A stretch of 64,000 nt of DNA from positions 21,166,352-21,230,351 of the forward strand of contig OZ038453.1 of NCBI GenBank assembly GCA_964036195.1. Reading direction: 5' to 3'. Position numbers and translations under genes: made by a program. This document shows positions 24,045 through 37,600 of the stretch, one piece after another. The stretch is from Sphaerolaimus hirsutus (taxonomy: Eukaryota; Nematoda; Chromadorea; Monhysterida; Sphaerolaimidae). The stretch's first letter is position 1, and every line of letters starts with the position of its first letter. Under the pieces are notes generated by a model. It was not told the origin of the DNA and did not search any database. It saw nothing but the letters and a program-made list of their open reading frames with translations.

Positions 24045-25264
24045 ATACATCTTTTATTCACAGTTTGGTGAGATCTCTTTTGTGGTTCTATAGTGTATTG
24101 CAGAAATCGATAAGTTTGTTTGTGCTGCACTCGAGTGCATCTGAGAACCCCGCGCATATATGTTACACGGTGGTTCAATTGTATGATTAACGAATATTTT
24201 TGTTCTTACTATAGAATATGGTTATTTGTCCGTGCGTGGCTTGTACTTATGTAAATATAATTTTTTAGCAGCATTTAAAAAGTGTCTGACGGCAATTTTG
24301 CGTGATCCAATGATGATGGGGGTTAACCCCCCCCCCCCAATCGGCCATCTACCCCAGACCCCACTCAGCTATATTTCTATCTCCAGTCAAAATTTCTGGC
24401 TACTATAACTTGCCTGAACACCCCCCCCCCTCCAAAAAAAATCGGGTAGCTTTTTACCTATCTGGGACAAATTTTGAGCTACTTTTCCCTAATTTACACT
24501 CAAAATCGCAAATTTTTGCACTTTTTGGCCATTTATCACTATTCTGGGCCGCATACGTAGATATATCCATTTGTAGCTATTTTTTACCTATTTTTTAGCA
24601 ATTTTTTACCTTTTCTGTTTCTGCACCTAGAAAAAGCCTATATATTCAACATACGCTGAAATATCGAACTTCTGTGACGGGCAAAATTCTGGGGACCCCT
24701 GTTTGAAATAACAGTGACGAAATAGAAAGTTTCTTTTTTCATCAAGTGCCCTTTTGTGAGTACCAAAATCTACTCGCTATATCTGCACCGCAGTTTCTAC
24801 GTGTACTTTATTCGAAGTTTATTCAAGACAAAAAGCCTATGCTCAATAGTTAAATATACTTTCTGTTCCATTTGAATGAAGGGGTGATGCTCTACGTTGA
24901 AATAAGAAAATTGTATGCAGCGAAATAATTGCACTGTCTTTTATACCCTAGGGTAATTATGGAATATTGGTTTGATAGAATGGTCTTTTGTGTTACTGCC
25001 TTGGGGTGTATTTATTTACATATGCCATATTGTAGACAGAACTTTTATAATTGCCACTATTCCATCATATTTATTTATTTTGTGTCTGTGCGGCATGAGT
25101 ACAATTCAAACATTATTGCTATTGTGATGTTTGCTTACATGTAGTGTCTTATTCACTCTGGGTGAACATGGGTATTTACAGTGTCAAGTTGCGGTAAATA
25201 AGTTGAGTGTTTGTAGTGACTTCTGAATGGCGCTCTACAGACATTGGGTTTCAATTGTATGTGT

Positions 25265-26270
25265 TTCCACACTAGTTGACATCAAACTTCTTGTCAACTA
25301 AATTCAACTTAATTTTAGTTAAATGTGACACAGCACAGTATAATTTTTAATTGTGTGACACAGCACAGTATAATTTTCGATCGTTGGTGACTAGGGTTCA
25401 AACGATATGAATTTTCGATATCGATATTCGATATTCGATATTTTTTTCTGAAACTCGATATTCGATATCGATACGATATGGAACCTCGATATCGATATTC
25501 GATATTAAAAACTGGTCGATATTCGATATTCGATATTTTCGATATTCGATATTGCGATTTGCTTTTGGTATAGCAAGGCATATTTCAAGTGACATATTGT
25601 ATTTTAATGTGGTTGCACGCATGGTTAATCATCTCTTTAGTTAAATGTGAATGGTACAAGTGATTTTAACAAGGTTTACATCACTCAAAAGTAGAACATG
25701 TAGAACAAAACATGATAAATCAATGTGTAGCAGACAAATAACAATTTGTAGATATTACAGTTCATACTGATAACCTGATTGCTTAAAGGCATGTTGCAAA
25801 AAATAGAATATCAGCATTTTCTGGCTTCAAATTTAGCACTCCAACAAAAATGACATTATAAGTACAGTACTTTTACTCATCTAATACCATTCTCAGATCA
25901 GATCAAGCACATCAGATCAATCATAAATATCTCAAAATGAAAATGATAACTTTTTTTAGGGACACAATATAGGTTCGATATATCGAAAAAATGGTCGATA
26001 TTCGATATCGATATTCGATATTTTTTCAAATTTTCGATATCGATATTCGATATTCGATATTTTTTCAAAATTTTCGATATCGATATTCGATATTAAAAAA
26101 TGGTCGATATCCGATATTCGATATTCGATACGATATATCGTTTGAACCCTATTGGTGACACTTTAATTTCATTTTTCTGTTAAGTGTGATGCTTTTGATT
26201 TTTTTGTGCTTTTTAGTTGACGTTCAGTTGACTCGAATTTGCGATGTCAACTACACACACTGTGGGCCAT
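25265..26270. mobile_element. TAGTTGAC-family MITE split by a hAT insertion
   Basis: Left part 25265-25391 and right part 26152-26270 together make one family member. The hAT element at 25392-26151 sits in the middle. Confidence 0.8.
25392..26151. mobile_element. hAT-type MITE with TCGATA arrays, copy 1
   Basis: TAGGGTTCAAACGATATG to CGTTTGAACCCTA with exact TSD TTGGTGAC (25384-25391, 26152-26159). Arms are GATATTC/GATATCGATA arrays. The core near 25560-25970 is almost identical to that at 42840-43250. Confidence 0.93.
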
Positions 26271-28418
26271 TTCTACCAAAACTTTTTCATTTGCAAATGC
26301 AAAGCTGAATTTGCAAAATCATATTCTACCAGTACAATCGGTGCTCATAGATTTGAGTGTTAGGTAATCTAGCACACTTTCTGCATAGAAAACTGCATTT
26401 GCACAGTGCCAATTTTGCATAGCATATGCATCGGCATGCATACAAGCTTGTCAGCACATTTCCACAGACTATACATGCCGCATGTGTACGCATCCAAGAT
26501 TCACTCAGTATACACTTACATTTCAACTGAAAGTCACCATTCCCCCAGGGCCTGCCTTAATGCAGTGAGTACACGTGGCATGATGTAATTTGCAGTGTAC
26601 TCTCATGCCTAATTTGAGTTTACATGCCCCCCCCCCTTCCCCCATGGTGATGCTAATGCAATATGCATTGGAAAGGGGGACTTTTGCATGTTTGGGGGGG
26701 GGCTGGTTTTGAGTGAAGGGACTGTCAAAATGTTTAGTTACTGTTGTGTGAGACTTGAGATGGATGTTTGATGTTGAATAAATAAATGTGTATTTTATGG
26801 TGCATACTATAAATGTGTATGATCAAATACAGTTCACACATGCACTGTAAATTTTATTTTTGTTGGTTCTGCAAACAATGTTTGCAGGAAGTGCCAGATT
26901 TAGTGTACCAGTTTTATTTGATGGGTGTTTATTTTGGGTGTATGCTACTATTGCAGTGGTTTACAACAGTGAGAAAAATGTAGGTCTGGCCAATGGTTGT
27001 AGTTTTTAGAAGAAATTTTACTAAAAAGTTTTGATAATACCCTGAAAAATCACATCTGGATATGATTGAAGAAAACGTTTATGATAGCGGTTTGCATAAG
27101 TTATGTTATGTTAAATATGACATCAAAGAAAATATTTGGACTTTGGACAAAAAACTTTTTCATGTTTTTTTCATAAACATTGCCATGTTTTGTAAAGGAA
27201 TTTGCATATTCAAACAAGTTTTTACTACTGGTCATCCTTGATTACCTGGACACTTATGTCCTTGTTCACACTTGCACATAACTTTTCATATCACCCACAG
27301 TGACCTTCCAAAATTTCAAATATTTTCCTTGTTGGTTATGTGTACCTTTTACAGTCTGCATCACTATTTTAAAAAGTAGTGACAAAGGCAAACACATTGC
27401 TGTAAAATTGTGTGTAAATATGTAATATGCACACAGCCCAGGTAAATATTTTTTACCATCCATCTCAAAGGTCTGAATCATGCATGTCACTTTGTATACC
27501 GTCAGTAATTTGTTTCTTTAATAGTTTTTGGGGGGCTAGCGATTAAACTTGATATTTATCTTTGATAAAAAAATGTGAAAAATGATGCCATACATGGGCT
27601 GATATTAGAATCTTATTTAGGTATTTTGTGTACCAAATTAAAAGTGTTCTGATAATTTTACTGCGTGCATAACTGAAAAATACATGTAAAGAGAGAAAAT
27701 AGGCAAGTGCCTTTCATGGAAATACCACTTGAGTTCATGATGCAAAAACACACTGCAGTTTTGGGGATCACTTTCTTAGATTACTGAACCTGCCATTTAG
27801 ATTCATATCTTAGCTCTTTTCTAAATATTCAGTTCAATGTGTCCTAAATATTTGAGCTATGGCAGCTGTGCTATAGTTTAGGTATTATAGTGGGAATTTG
27901 AAATGTCCTGACTTATATGAGAGTGATTTATGGCATTTTGAGTGAATTTTTGTGTTCAGCCACTATTCTACATTCCAATGATTTAGATACATACATGTTT
28001 ATGTGAACTGGTGCACAACTGTCTCACTATGACATATTTATTTGTTATTTTTCTAGGGACTGGTTAATTTTGATGCATCTTTCAGTGATACATTACAAAA
28101 GATGAAATACCTAAATCATAAAATGTGTTTGTCTGCGTGATTGCAAAACTATTTGGAACATTGCCAAATTATAGCCATATTGGGTGCGGGCGCAGCACGC
28201 ATTCAATACCACATGAATCCTAATTAAAAAGGTCATAATGTCACATCACACATATGCCATATGACGCCGCGGCAGATAAATCCGACATTTGCAGATCATA
28301 AATGTGGAATCATGCACATGGTGCAACATTTTGCATGCTCGAATATTCCTTTCCTAGTGTGCGTTCATTATGTTTGATTTATGTGTATTTATTATATACA
28401 TGTCACCCTGTCTTTAGG

Positions 28419-28670
28419 GGGCATTCCCAGACCATGTAAAATGTCAAATCTCATGCAAAGTGTCAAAAGTTAAGTAAAATGACCTGGAAAATGTCAAATG
28501 TCATGTAAAAATGCCCTGCAAAATGTCAATTGTCATGCAAAGTGTCAAAGGTCATGTAAAATGCCCTGCTAAATGGCGACTCGGTTGCCATTTTGCAGGG
28601 CATTTTACATGACCTTTGACACTTTGCATGACATTTGACATTTTACTGGGTCTGGGACTGGCACCAAGGG
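28419..28670. mobile_element. CCTGTAAAATGTCA foldback MITE
   Basis: Starts TCCCAGACCATGTAAAATG and ends ACATTTTACTGGGTCTGGGA. Arms are made of repeated GTCATGCAAAGTGTCAAA-type units. Confidence 0.8.
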
Positions 28671-30255
28671 TCACTTCTATCCGCGTGGTGTGAATAAAAC
28701 ATTGCTAGTTTATAGGGAGGGTGTTTATGACGCCATAATGTTGATCTGCGACGTGTAAGGATGTGTAAATATTTCATACTGCACAAAATGGCTGCGTCCA
28801 TGCGCAAAATAATGCCGAGATTGTTGGGGTATGTGCGTTTTTGTAATAAAAAGAGCATGGTTTTTGCAATTATTATACAAAGTGCTGGTTGAAAAATTGG
28901 GCACAAATTTTATTACTTTCTGAAAATGCAAAATAATGAGATGCGTGTAATTTTCGGGGGATTTGCAAGTTTTGAAGTATCCAAACATCAATATAATTCT
29001 ACTTTATTTCTCTTTGCAGATTTTTCGTGGAGCCGTGCGTAAACATTGGCGGAATTGTTTGAAGCCTAGTCATGTGGACTGTTTTTTATAAATCGAGTCT
29101 TTTTTTATTTTTTTTTATAGGCAAAATACATTTGAAGCTACAGGGAAATGATAATTGATGGGAGTTTTACAGTTGAACACTTTGTGTCATTCCATTATTT
29201 TCATCTTGTGTTCTGTTGTATTTTTGAATTACCGGCGCAATTTAGTTTGTTCAGTCAACTGCTGAGTTGACACTTGAAAATTAAAAGTCCTTTTGTGTTC
29301 AAAAAAATTATATTGACTATTTCATCGATACCGGGAAAAAAATTGTTGAAAATTTGTCAGCTACTGGCAGACTTTTGTGCGCCACTAATTCAAAAAAGAC
29401 CGAACACTATAATCCGAGTCTGTTGTAATTTTGCACATGAAAAGTAATGTATTTATGTGAATAATTAGATTATGTAAATTATTAAAAATACCATTTTATT
29501 GTTTTTATGAAGTAACTCCACGTTTACGCTTTCGTATGTAGATATTTATATACCTAGTTTGAACGCTCATCACAATTTATGCATTTTGATATACTCTGCG
29601 GAGATTACACTTAGTATGGAAACCTACCATAACCCATCTGAATAATGAACTAAAGATAATACAGTTTTTATTATAATACATATTTCGTTTTTACTATGGA
29701 ATAATCAATTGCAAAATCCATCAAAATATTTTATTCATTAAATTATGGTAGGATTGTGTGCATACTTTGCGGTCCGCCGAGTATATCCATACATAATTAG
29801 GTATGTGTGTATTTACGTAAATACAGGGTTATTTTAGGGTACCCCTCATATTTCTCTGTGTAAATACATAAATGCAACAAAAAAACAGAATGGGGGGAGG
29901 AAACTTGAGATATTGAAAATTTTGTCAAACATAAAACAATGTGCCTTTTACCTTGTATAGAAGTACTCATCTAGTAGATAAAAAAGAAATTTTTAAACTT
30001 GTTTCATGTTTGATGTGATTTATATTTAGGTGCTCAAATGCCAATTTTTTCATTGGAGGTCACGAAAAAAACTTGGCTGTTGATATTGCAAATATATGAA
30101 TTGATAATATAGCAATGAAATGCCTTTGCTTTTCTGTAACTTTTATGTTGTGTTTTCTAATGCCAAATGTTCGTTTCTACCAAATTTGCAAGAAAATATC
30201 TTCATTATTTTCGTGGCATTTTTTATATATATGTTAACTGTGTATGCAAGTTGAT

Positions 30256-30577
30256 TTACCGTATATCTTTGAATAAGACCCCAGAGGGGGTTATTATTGC
30301 GTCAGAAGTTTAGGAAGGGGGGGGGGGTTCCTCAGAACTTACCGGAACTTGCACTTTTTTTAATTGTATGAATGCATTCCGTCAACTCATGTGATCCAGG
30401 TATTTATAGTTCAACAACAACAAAAACGAGGTATCCGTGCTAAAATTTTGCATCCGAACCATTCAAATACACTTTGTGAATACACATATCAAATGCCTAG
30501 GGGGGAGTTATACAAGGGGGGGGGTATTTTATCTATTCCTGGCCAACAGGGGGAGTTATTCAAGGCTATACGGTATG
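30256..30577. mobile_element. TACCGTATAT-type MITE
   Basis: TTACCGTATATCTTTGAATA at the left and TTCAAGGCTATACGGTA at the right, with G-run arms. Confidence 0.65.
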
Positions 30578-30906
30578 TACACTTTCATTTGCAAGATCTA
30601 CCTTGCAGAATTCAACGACACGTTTTTCACTGAACCTATTCTGTTGTGTTTTTACAGTTATAATCTTGCAAAGGTGGTTTTGCAAATGTACGAGCTTGTA
30701 TTTCAACGACTGTATTTTGATATTGTATGCAAGTGGGTATGCCTTCATATTTAATGTTTTTTCACCTACTCACATGTTTTCCATTTGATTTTTGAAGTCC
30801 ATTGTTGTACAGATTTTTGTTTACGCGGACTTTACGCTGAATAAAAGCTGCTTTATAGCACTATTTGGAAAAACGTATAAAATCGCGAAAAAAACATCAT
30901 ACGTAT

Positions 30907-31498
30907 ACCGTATTTCTTCTGATAGAACGGCAGGTTTTGGCACTTTGTCGCCTGCAAAATCAATAGAATGGCAGGTACAAACGGGGCAGGCCTATTACGC
31001 ACAAATGCCCATTACGCACATTTTCCCGTTTTTTCACTTGACACTTGTTCAAGTGATTTTCAGATATGTGTGAAGTGAAAAAAAGTTGCACAATGACATT
31101 AGTGAACTTTTTTCACTTCACTCACATCTCAAAATCACTAGAAAAAGTGTCAAGTGAAAAAAACGGGAAAATGTGCGTAATGGGCATTTGTGCGTACTAG
31201 TGCACCGCTGGTACAAACTACCCTGGAAGAGTGCCAAAACACGGAAATATTTTTAAAATGGTTGGTAAGAACATCCAAGGTGTTAGAACTATGATTCAGT
31301 TGTTGTTTTCACATTTGATTTTGCTTGAATTCCAACTATGATATTAAAATGTAGCTCATTTTTCATTGAAAATAGCCTGTTCAAATGAAAAAAATTTGTA
31401 AAAAAGATTGGTGAAAAAATATCTGCTCAATAGAACGGCAGGTAAAAAAGGTGACGAAAATAATAGAACGGCGCTCTTCTATTAGAAGAAATACGGTA
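30907..31498. mobile_element. TACCGTATTTCTTCT MITE with nested CGCACAAATGCCC hairpin
   Basis: Outer ends ACCGTATTTCTTCTGATAGA and TCTATTAGAAGAAATACGGT. The nested inverted repeat (about 30987-31212) has arms TACGCACAAATGCCCATTAC and its complement. Confidence 0.8.
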
Positions 31499-31630
31499 TT
31501 TATCAAATACATTGCATGGTTAATTTACTCCAATGGAAACAATAGTATCCATGTTCTTTCACTAGTTTTCTATTTGTTAGTCTATTTTTCACTGAAACGC
31601 AAATATCCAGCGTTACTTCGTTTCGATACG

Positions 31631-34600
31631 ATGGATTTGGAATCGCGGAAAGAGGTAATTTTCGAAATTTTTAGCTTTTGACTTTTTTGGTGTGGGGTGT
31701 ATGTTTGCCATAACTTCTGGTGCCACTCCCAGACCCTGTAAAGTGTAAGAGACTTTGAAAAATGTCACGTGTCATGTAAAAATTCCTGTAAAATGTCCGG
31801 TGTTATGTAAAATACCCTGTTAAGTGTCATGTGTATACAAATCTTATGCCAAATGGTAAGCTTTGGATACGTGACACTTTACAGGGTCTTATACATGACA
31901 TTTTACAGGGTTTTTCACATGACATTTTACAGGGTTTTTCACATGACAATTTACAGGGTCTTTTACAAGGTCTGGGAGTTTCCCCAGGATTGCTTTGCGG
32001 CCCTATGTAAAAAAGCCATTGCAAGTGCCCAAGGCCCAACACTAGTTGACATCGCAAATAAATGTCAACTCCACAACATTTTATAAAGTATTTGTCTAAC
32101 TTGGCACGAATTTTGATGTCAACTAGTGTGTGGGCCCGTAAGTCATGTATGTAAACTGTTGTAAAAATGTCACATGATATGTACTTTTACATGACTTTTC
32201 GCACTTTGCATGGCATTTTACATGGTCCGGGACTGGCACCAGATTTGTCAAGTAAGTACTTTTTAAAGAACACTAGTCACCTTTTACAGGATTTAAATAA
32301 ATCGATCAATTGTTTTTTCAATTTGTTAAAATACAAAACTCAAAAAAATAAACTCAGGAAATTGAGCTGGACGTAGCTGAACTGCGAGGGCTGCTAGTTT
32401 CCGTGAAACGCGACCGCACCAGAAACGCACTCAATAGTGCCTATCAAATCGCTAATAGGGAACTGCAAAAGGTTTTTTGGGGATTTTTTCAGGGGTTTTA
32501 AGGTTTGTATTTACTGTATTCAGGCGTAGAGTGGAGGAAATTTTCCTTTGAAACTCCGCATATCCCTATTCCGAAATGCCCCAGTGCATTTATTCAATAG
32601 TTGACGACACAACGCAAGTTGACAATTTTCGGAACTGATAAATCTGTTTAAAACACAGTCGAGTTCACCACAATTTATAATACATAGCAGCACTTGACAG
32701 ACTCCTCATTCAAGTTTAAAGTTCAATTTCAAGTTTAAAGTGTTTGCAACAGATTTATCGGCCTTGCAAATTTCGGTTGTCAACCAGTGTGTGCAGGACC
32801 ATTGAAAAAAATCTGTATTTATAAAGTGTAAAATGCTGTATCCGTGCTGGTTGGTGGATGGCCGGGTCTCAAGGAAATTTGCAAAAAGGTTCCCCATAAG
32901 TGCGCAGTGTCATATTTCTTACAATTTGAATAGAAATAAAAACGAGAGTGGGGCCTATAAACGATCTTCGTCTGAACCCGCAAATATTATGTTTCACCGA
33001 TGGGTTAGGATGTTCTTGCACGAATCCTCGTTTGATAGATAGCTGAATACCAGCATAGCTGGTAAAAATAGCTGAAAATAGCTTTTTTGCGGAGTTGGAG
33101 GCAGCGCCTCCGCTCCTAAATATGTGATGGGGTTTGGTTGTTTTGTTCGTTTTGTTGCATTGGCGCCATAACTGAATTCGTAACTGAATTGATGTCAACT
33201 GAATTCGTGTCAACTAAAATTGAGTGAATTATGTGATTTCAACTTAGCATAAATACTTTAACTCATGACTAGTGATGTAAAAAGCGCCATGGCGCTTTTC
33301 TGAACCCAGTGCCAAGCGCCAATGGCGCCAGACAAAAATAGCGCCAGAACCGCCATGGCGCTTTTTGCTTTGGCGCTTTTACATCACTAGTCATGACACT
33401 GTATTTTCATTGTTTCTGTTAAGTGTGATGCTTTTTAGAAACTTTTTGTGTTATTTAGTTGACATTGAGTTCACACGAATTTGCGATGTCAACTAGCGTG
33501 TGTGGACCCATTCTGACGTAGCACATGACCCTGCCAGATGACAATACCGCACCCTGGAAATGTCATGCGAACTGTACCCTGTAAAATGTCATAAAAGTGT
33601 CAAACGTAATGTAAAATGTCGTGCAATGTATATAACAAAAGAGATGTAACATCTCTGAAATGTCAAACATTTCAAACACCATTTTACATGACTTTTGACA
33701 CTTTGCAGTGGAAGGAATCTCCAGGGGCCAGTCCGCAAGTGGCGAATTAAAGAGCTAAACATACCATTTCTTATTTTTCATTACTTACTTATCCAGAAAT
33801 GTCACCAATGGGCCCACACACACTAGTTGACATTGACACCAAATGTCAACTGGTTCTGTTCCCAATTCAAAGCTTGCGTCTGAATGTCGTTTATCGGCTC
33901 GTCAGCAAGCTTTGAATTGGGATCAGCACCAGGTGACATTTGGCGTCGATGTCAACTAGCGTGCGGACCAATTAACCAACCAGTTACGATCACATAGGAG
34001 CGGAGGCGCTGCCTCCAACTCCGCAAAAAAGCTATTTTCAGCTATTTTTACCAGCTATGCTGGTATTCAGCTATCTATCAAAGAAGGCTACGTGTATAGA
34101 CATCCTCACCCATTGTTGAAACATGATATTTGCGGGTTCAGACAAAGATCCTTAATACTTCACTGTGAGTGCTCACGGGGGCCGCTCACGCAAATGTTCA
34201 TATGACCTTCAATTTCAGACAAACCTCTTAATTACCCGAACACATTAGGGACCCGGAATTAGACGTCTGATTCTAAAAGTCGACAGTTCCACAACATGGG
34301 ATTTTGAGTAGATCGCATTTTACGTTTCATTTTCAATTCACGGCCCTTGATATGTGTCCAATTATGCTGGCTCATGCCTACCGTTAAGTTCCAAATGTTG
34401 ATAATAAACTGTCAAGTTTTCAGCCCCTGCTCTCAACGTTTATGGAAACCTAAAGGTATAAATGTACATCTGCCTTATGGACAATTTATGGACTTTCGAC
34501 TTTTAGAAATCGGTGCCCATATAGGGATGGCCAAAAAACGTTTTTTTAACGACCGTTTTTTAAATTAAAAACGGGTTTTTTAAAAGCTCCCAGATATGGT

Positions 34601-37600
34601 TATGGGTCAACATATACAGGTATATCAAACAATTGTCAGTACTTTGTGATGTTATATATAGCCACAGAATGGCTGTGGAGCCATGGGATAGCATTATAAG
34701 TGGTGATTTCTGTCAAAAATATCCATTTTTGTCGACGTGTTATGTATACCGCCTTGTGTCGAATGTTCATGACTTCAAGTCAAGTTTTGCATGGAATAGC
34801 ACTTATCCAAGGTTATAATATCAGGCTAATCCATTGACAGTGATGGATCACACTGTATGTGTATGTGGGAACACATTGGCTGGATATTATGTGCTACACT
34901 AACATATCACGGCTTATTGTGCCTACACACACTAGTTTTCACCGTGACTTCGTGAGAAAACTGAAACTTTTTCAAATGCAAATTAATGAACCAGTTGAAT
35001 GATTTGATTTTATTTGAATTTGAATTTAAATTAATGAAAGTCAAAATTTAAAAATTTGAAAAGAAAAACACATAAAGCATACAAAAAGAGTGGGCTGGAT
35101 GTCGCCATGTCGCCATTTCAGTTTTCACACACGTCACGGTGAAAGCTAGTGTGTGTAGGGTCATTATGACACAATAGCATGAAGAAATAGAAGCTTTCAC
35201 ATTAAAAAATGCCTCAAAACCAATGATAACAATTACAAATGGTAAAGTGTATGTGAAATTGCGCGCTTGCGCGCAAAAAAAAATTGCAAAATACCTAGTA
35301 CATAGTGCAAAAAAATTTGGCTGCTGTTTTTTTAAAAACGGTTTCGATGCCTCTGTTTTAAAAAAAACGTTGTTTAAAAAAAACGGTTGAAAAACATCGG
35401 CCATCCCTATGCCCATAGCGGACTTTTCATGCTTTCCTGGACTGGTGCTGCAAAAAAACACATGCATACACACATATTTGATTTTTCTTGAATCAATCGG
35501 CCATGTTCTTGAATCAATCAGCCATGTTCTTGAATCAACGACTGTAAAAACTCGTTTTTTAAACATTTTACTTGACTTTTCTCACTTTATTCTCACAGAC
35601 CGAAGAGCAAATTGAGGGGGCGAAAAACAGTTCCGGTGTCAAAAAATCTACGGTCGCACCGGGCGGACCCCTTGCTGCCAAAAAGCTGAGCACTTTTGGT
35701 GAGAAATTTTTTCAAATAATTGAAGTTCAGTTTCGGCAAATATCTGGGTATTACCGTTTTTCTTCTAATAGAACGGCATACTTCCAATAGAAGGGCACAT
35801 CCAATAGAACGGCAGGTTTCGGCCCGTTTTTGCGCTAATGAAAACAATAGAATGACACCCTCCAATCGAACGGCAGGTAGAAATTACGTTGGAACAGTGC
35901 CAGGACACAACAATAAAAATGGTAAAAACATTCAAATAAATATTTAATTTCAAATTGATGCTCTGTTACTGAAATATTGCTTAAGCTTCATTAAAAAATA
36001 ACAATGGAAAATGTGTGTAAAAATTAGTGAAAGAATAGAACGGCAGCCTCCAATAGAACGGCAGGTAAAAAATTTACGCAAAATAGAACAGCGCTCTTCT
36101 ATTAGAAGAAATACGGTATATATTTTCGAATTAGATATTGTGCATCACTTTTGATGCGCCATACCTTATTTTTGTGCAGCATTATAAGATTTCTTTACAA
36201 CTCCAATTGTTTTCAACTTAAGCAGTTTCTGTATTCAACTTGTATCATATAATAGATAAAAGATTTTTTGTTTCAGCGTGGGATCAAAGCGATAAATTTG
36301 TCAAAATCTATCTGACTTTGTCTGGCGTGGAATCTGCAAATTCGGAACAAGTAAAATTCGATGTGACCGAAACGTGAGTTCTTTTTTTAGTTTGGAGATG
36401 TATCACATCGAGTGTCGATTATATTTTTATTCTCAAATATCGCTATTTACAGTTTTTAATCAATGTCAATTATCGATAATTAGATATTTTTGACACTTCG
36501 TATTGAATATCAAAAATGTAAAAATATCAATATCAAAAAGTGATCCATTTCAACCTTTTATTTTGATTTCATTCGATTTTTCAGATCAATCGATTTGCGC
36601 CTTTCTTCATTCAACCAGTGCAACTATGAATTCATTATCAAAGGCTTTTTTGACCCCATCGTTCCGGAAAAATCCTACTACAAGGTGTGCCTCGTTTTTA
36701 TTTAAAAATATTTTGAATTTTTTTAAAAGTTTTATATTTTCAGCTGAAAAAGGACACCATTTTGTTGATGTTGAAAAAAAGCCGCGAGCAAAATAATTGG
36801 TCACATTTGACTGCGCTGGAGAAAAAGGAAGAGGACGCTAGAACGTAACTTTTTGAATTTTTATCTTTCTTATTTTTTTCTGTCGGACAATGTGCCTTTC
36901 ACAGAATATTACTATAATTTTATGAACAAAGTTATGCGGTCATTTTTGGATGTAAATATATTCTCTTATATTGGTTGTATGCCTCAGCGCATCCAGCTCT
37001 GAGCGCATGTAAAATTGATCCCAGCGTATCTAAACCCGCACCGCATGCATGCAACATGTACTGCGGTTGCGCGGCGACGCAAAAGCTGTGGGAAACCGCC
37101 CCCCCCCCCGGCAACTGCACCGTGTGCATAATTGTGTACTGGGCCACGGCGCCGCGCGGCAAAGATCTTTGATTGTGCCGCCACGCCACCGTTGCACTGG
37201 GTGCATAGATGCGCTGAGGGTTTAGATGCGTTGGGAGCAATTTTCAATGCGCTGAGAGTTTCCGAAAAACACGACAAAACATACCCACTTTCTCTTGCGC
37301 TTGGCGCTAGAGCCAAAGCAAAAAGCGACATGGCGCTTTTTACATCACTACTGAAAAATAAACTCAATATGCAGCCAACACTTTTTTCCAGTGCTCGCTA
37401 CAAGAAAAAGGAGGGCGATGCAGACGACCCTAACGCCGGGCTCATGGGCATGATGAAGCAAATGTAAGTTTTTAGCAACTTACGTTCGAATTGATGATCG
37501 GTTTGGTGAAAGATGTTTTGAGAGTAAAGTGTTGAGTGAAATGTATAGAGAGTGAACTTTTTCTGGGAGCGCAACCTATCGCTTTGAAAGAAATTTATTG

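Larger units (their letters stand above)
23244..31630. other. 8.4-kb interval between Rap2 and CACYBP
   Basis: No gene recognised on either strand. 23244-26300 is mostly transposon sequence. About 26300-28400 and 28700-30240 are AT-rich, nearly free of the window's repeat families, with only short frames; a tandem AATAAA-like signal occurs near 26775. 28419-28670 is a foldback, and 30256-31498 is nested TACCGTATTT elements. It may include the Rap2 3' UTR, an unseen non-coding RNA or distal enhancers. Confidence 0.6.
32960..34155. mobile_element. 1.2-kb element with about 155-bp terminal inverted repeats
   Basis: Positions 32961-33117 and 34000-34155 are inverted copies that share GTCTGAACCCGCAAATAT, GATAGATAGCTGAATACCAG and GGAGGCAGCGCCTCCGCTCC. 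The interior holds other nested MITEs (33177-33507, 33530-33735, 33811-33972) and no coding region. In CACYBP intron 2. Confidence 0.8.
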
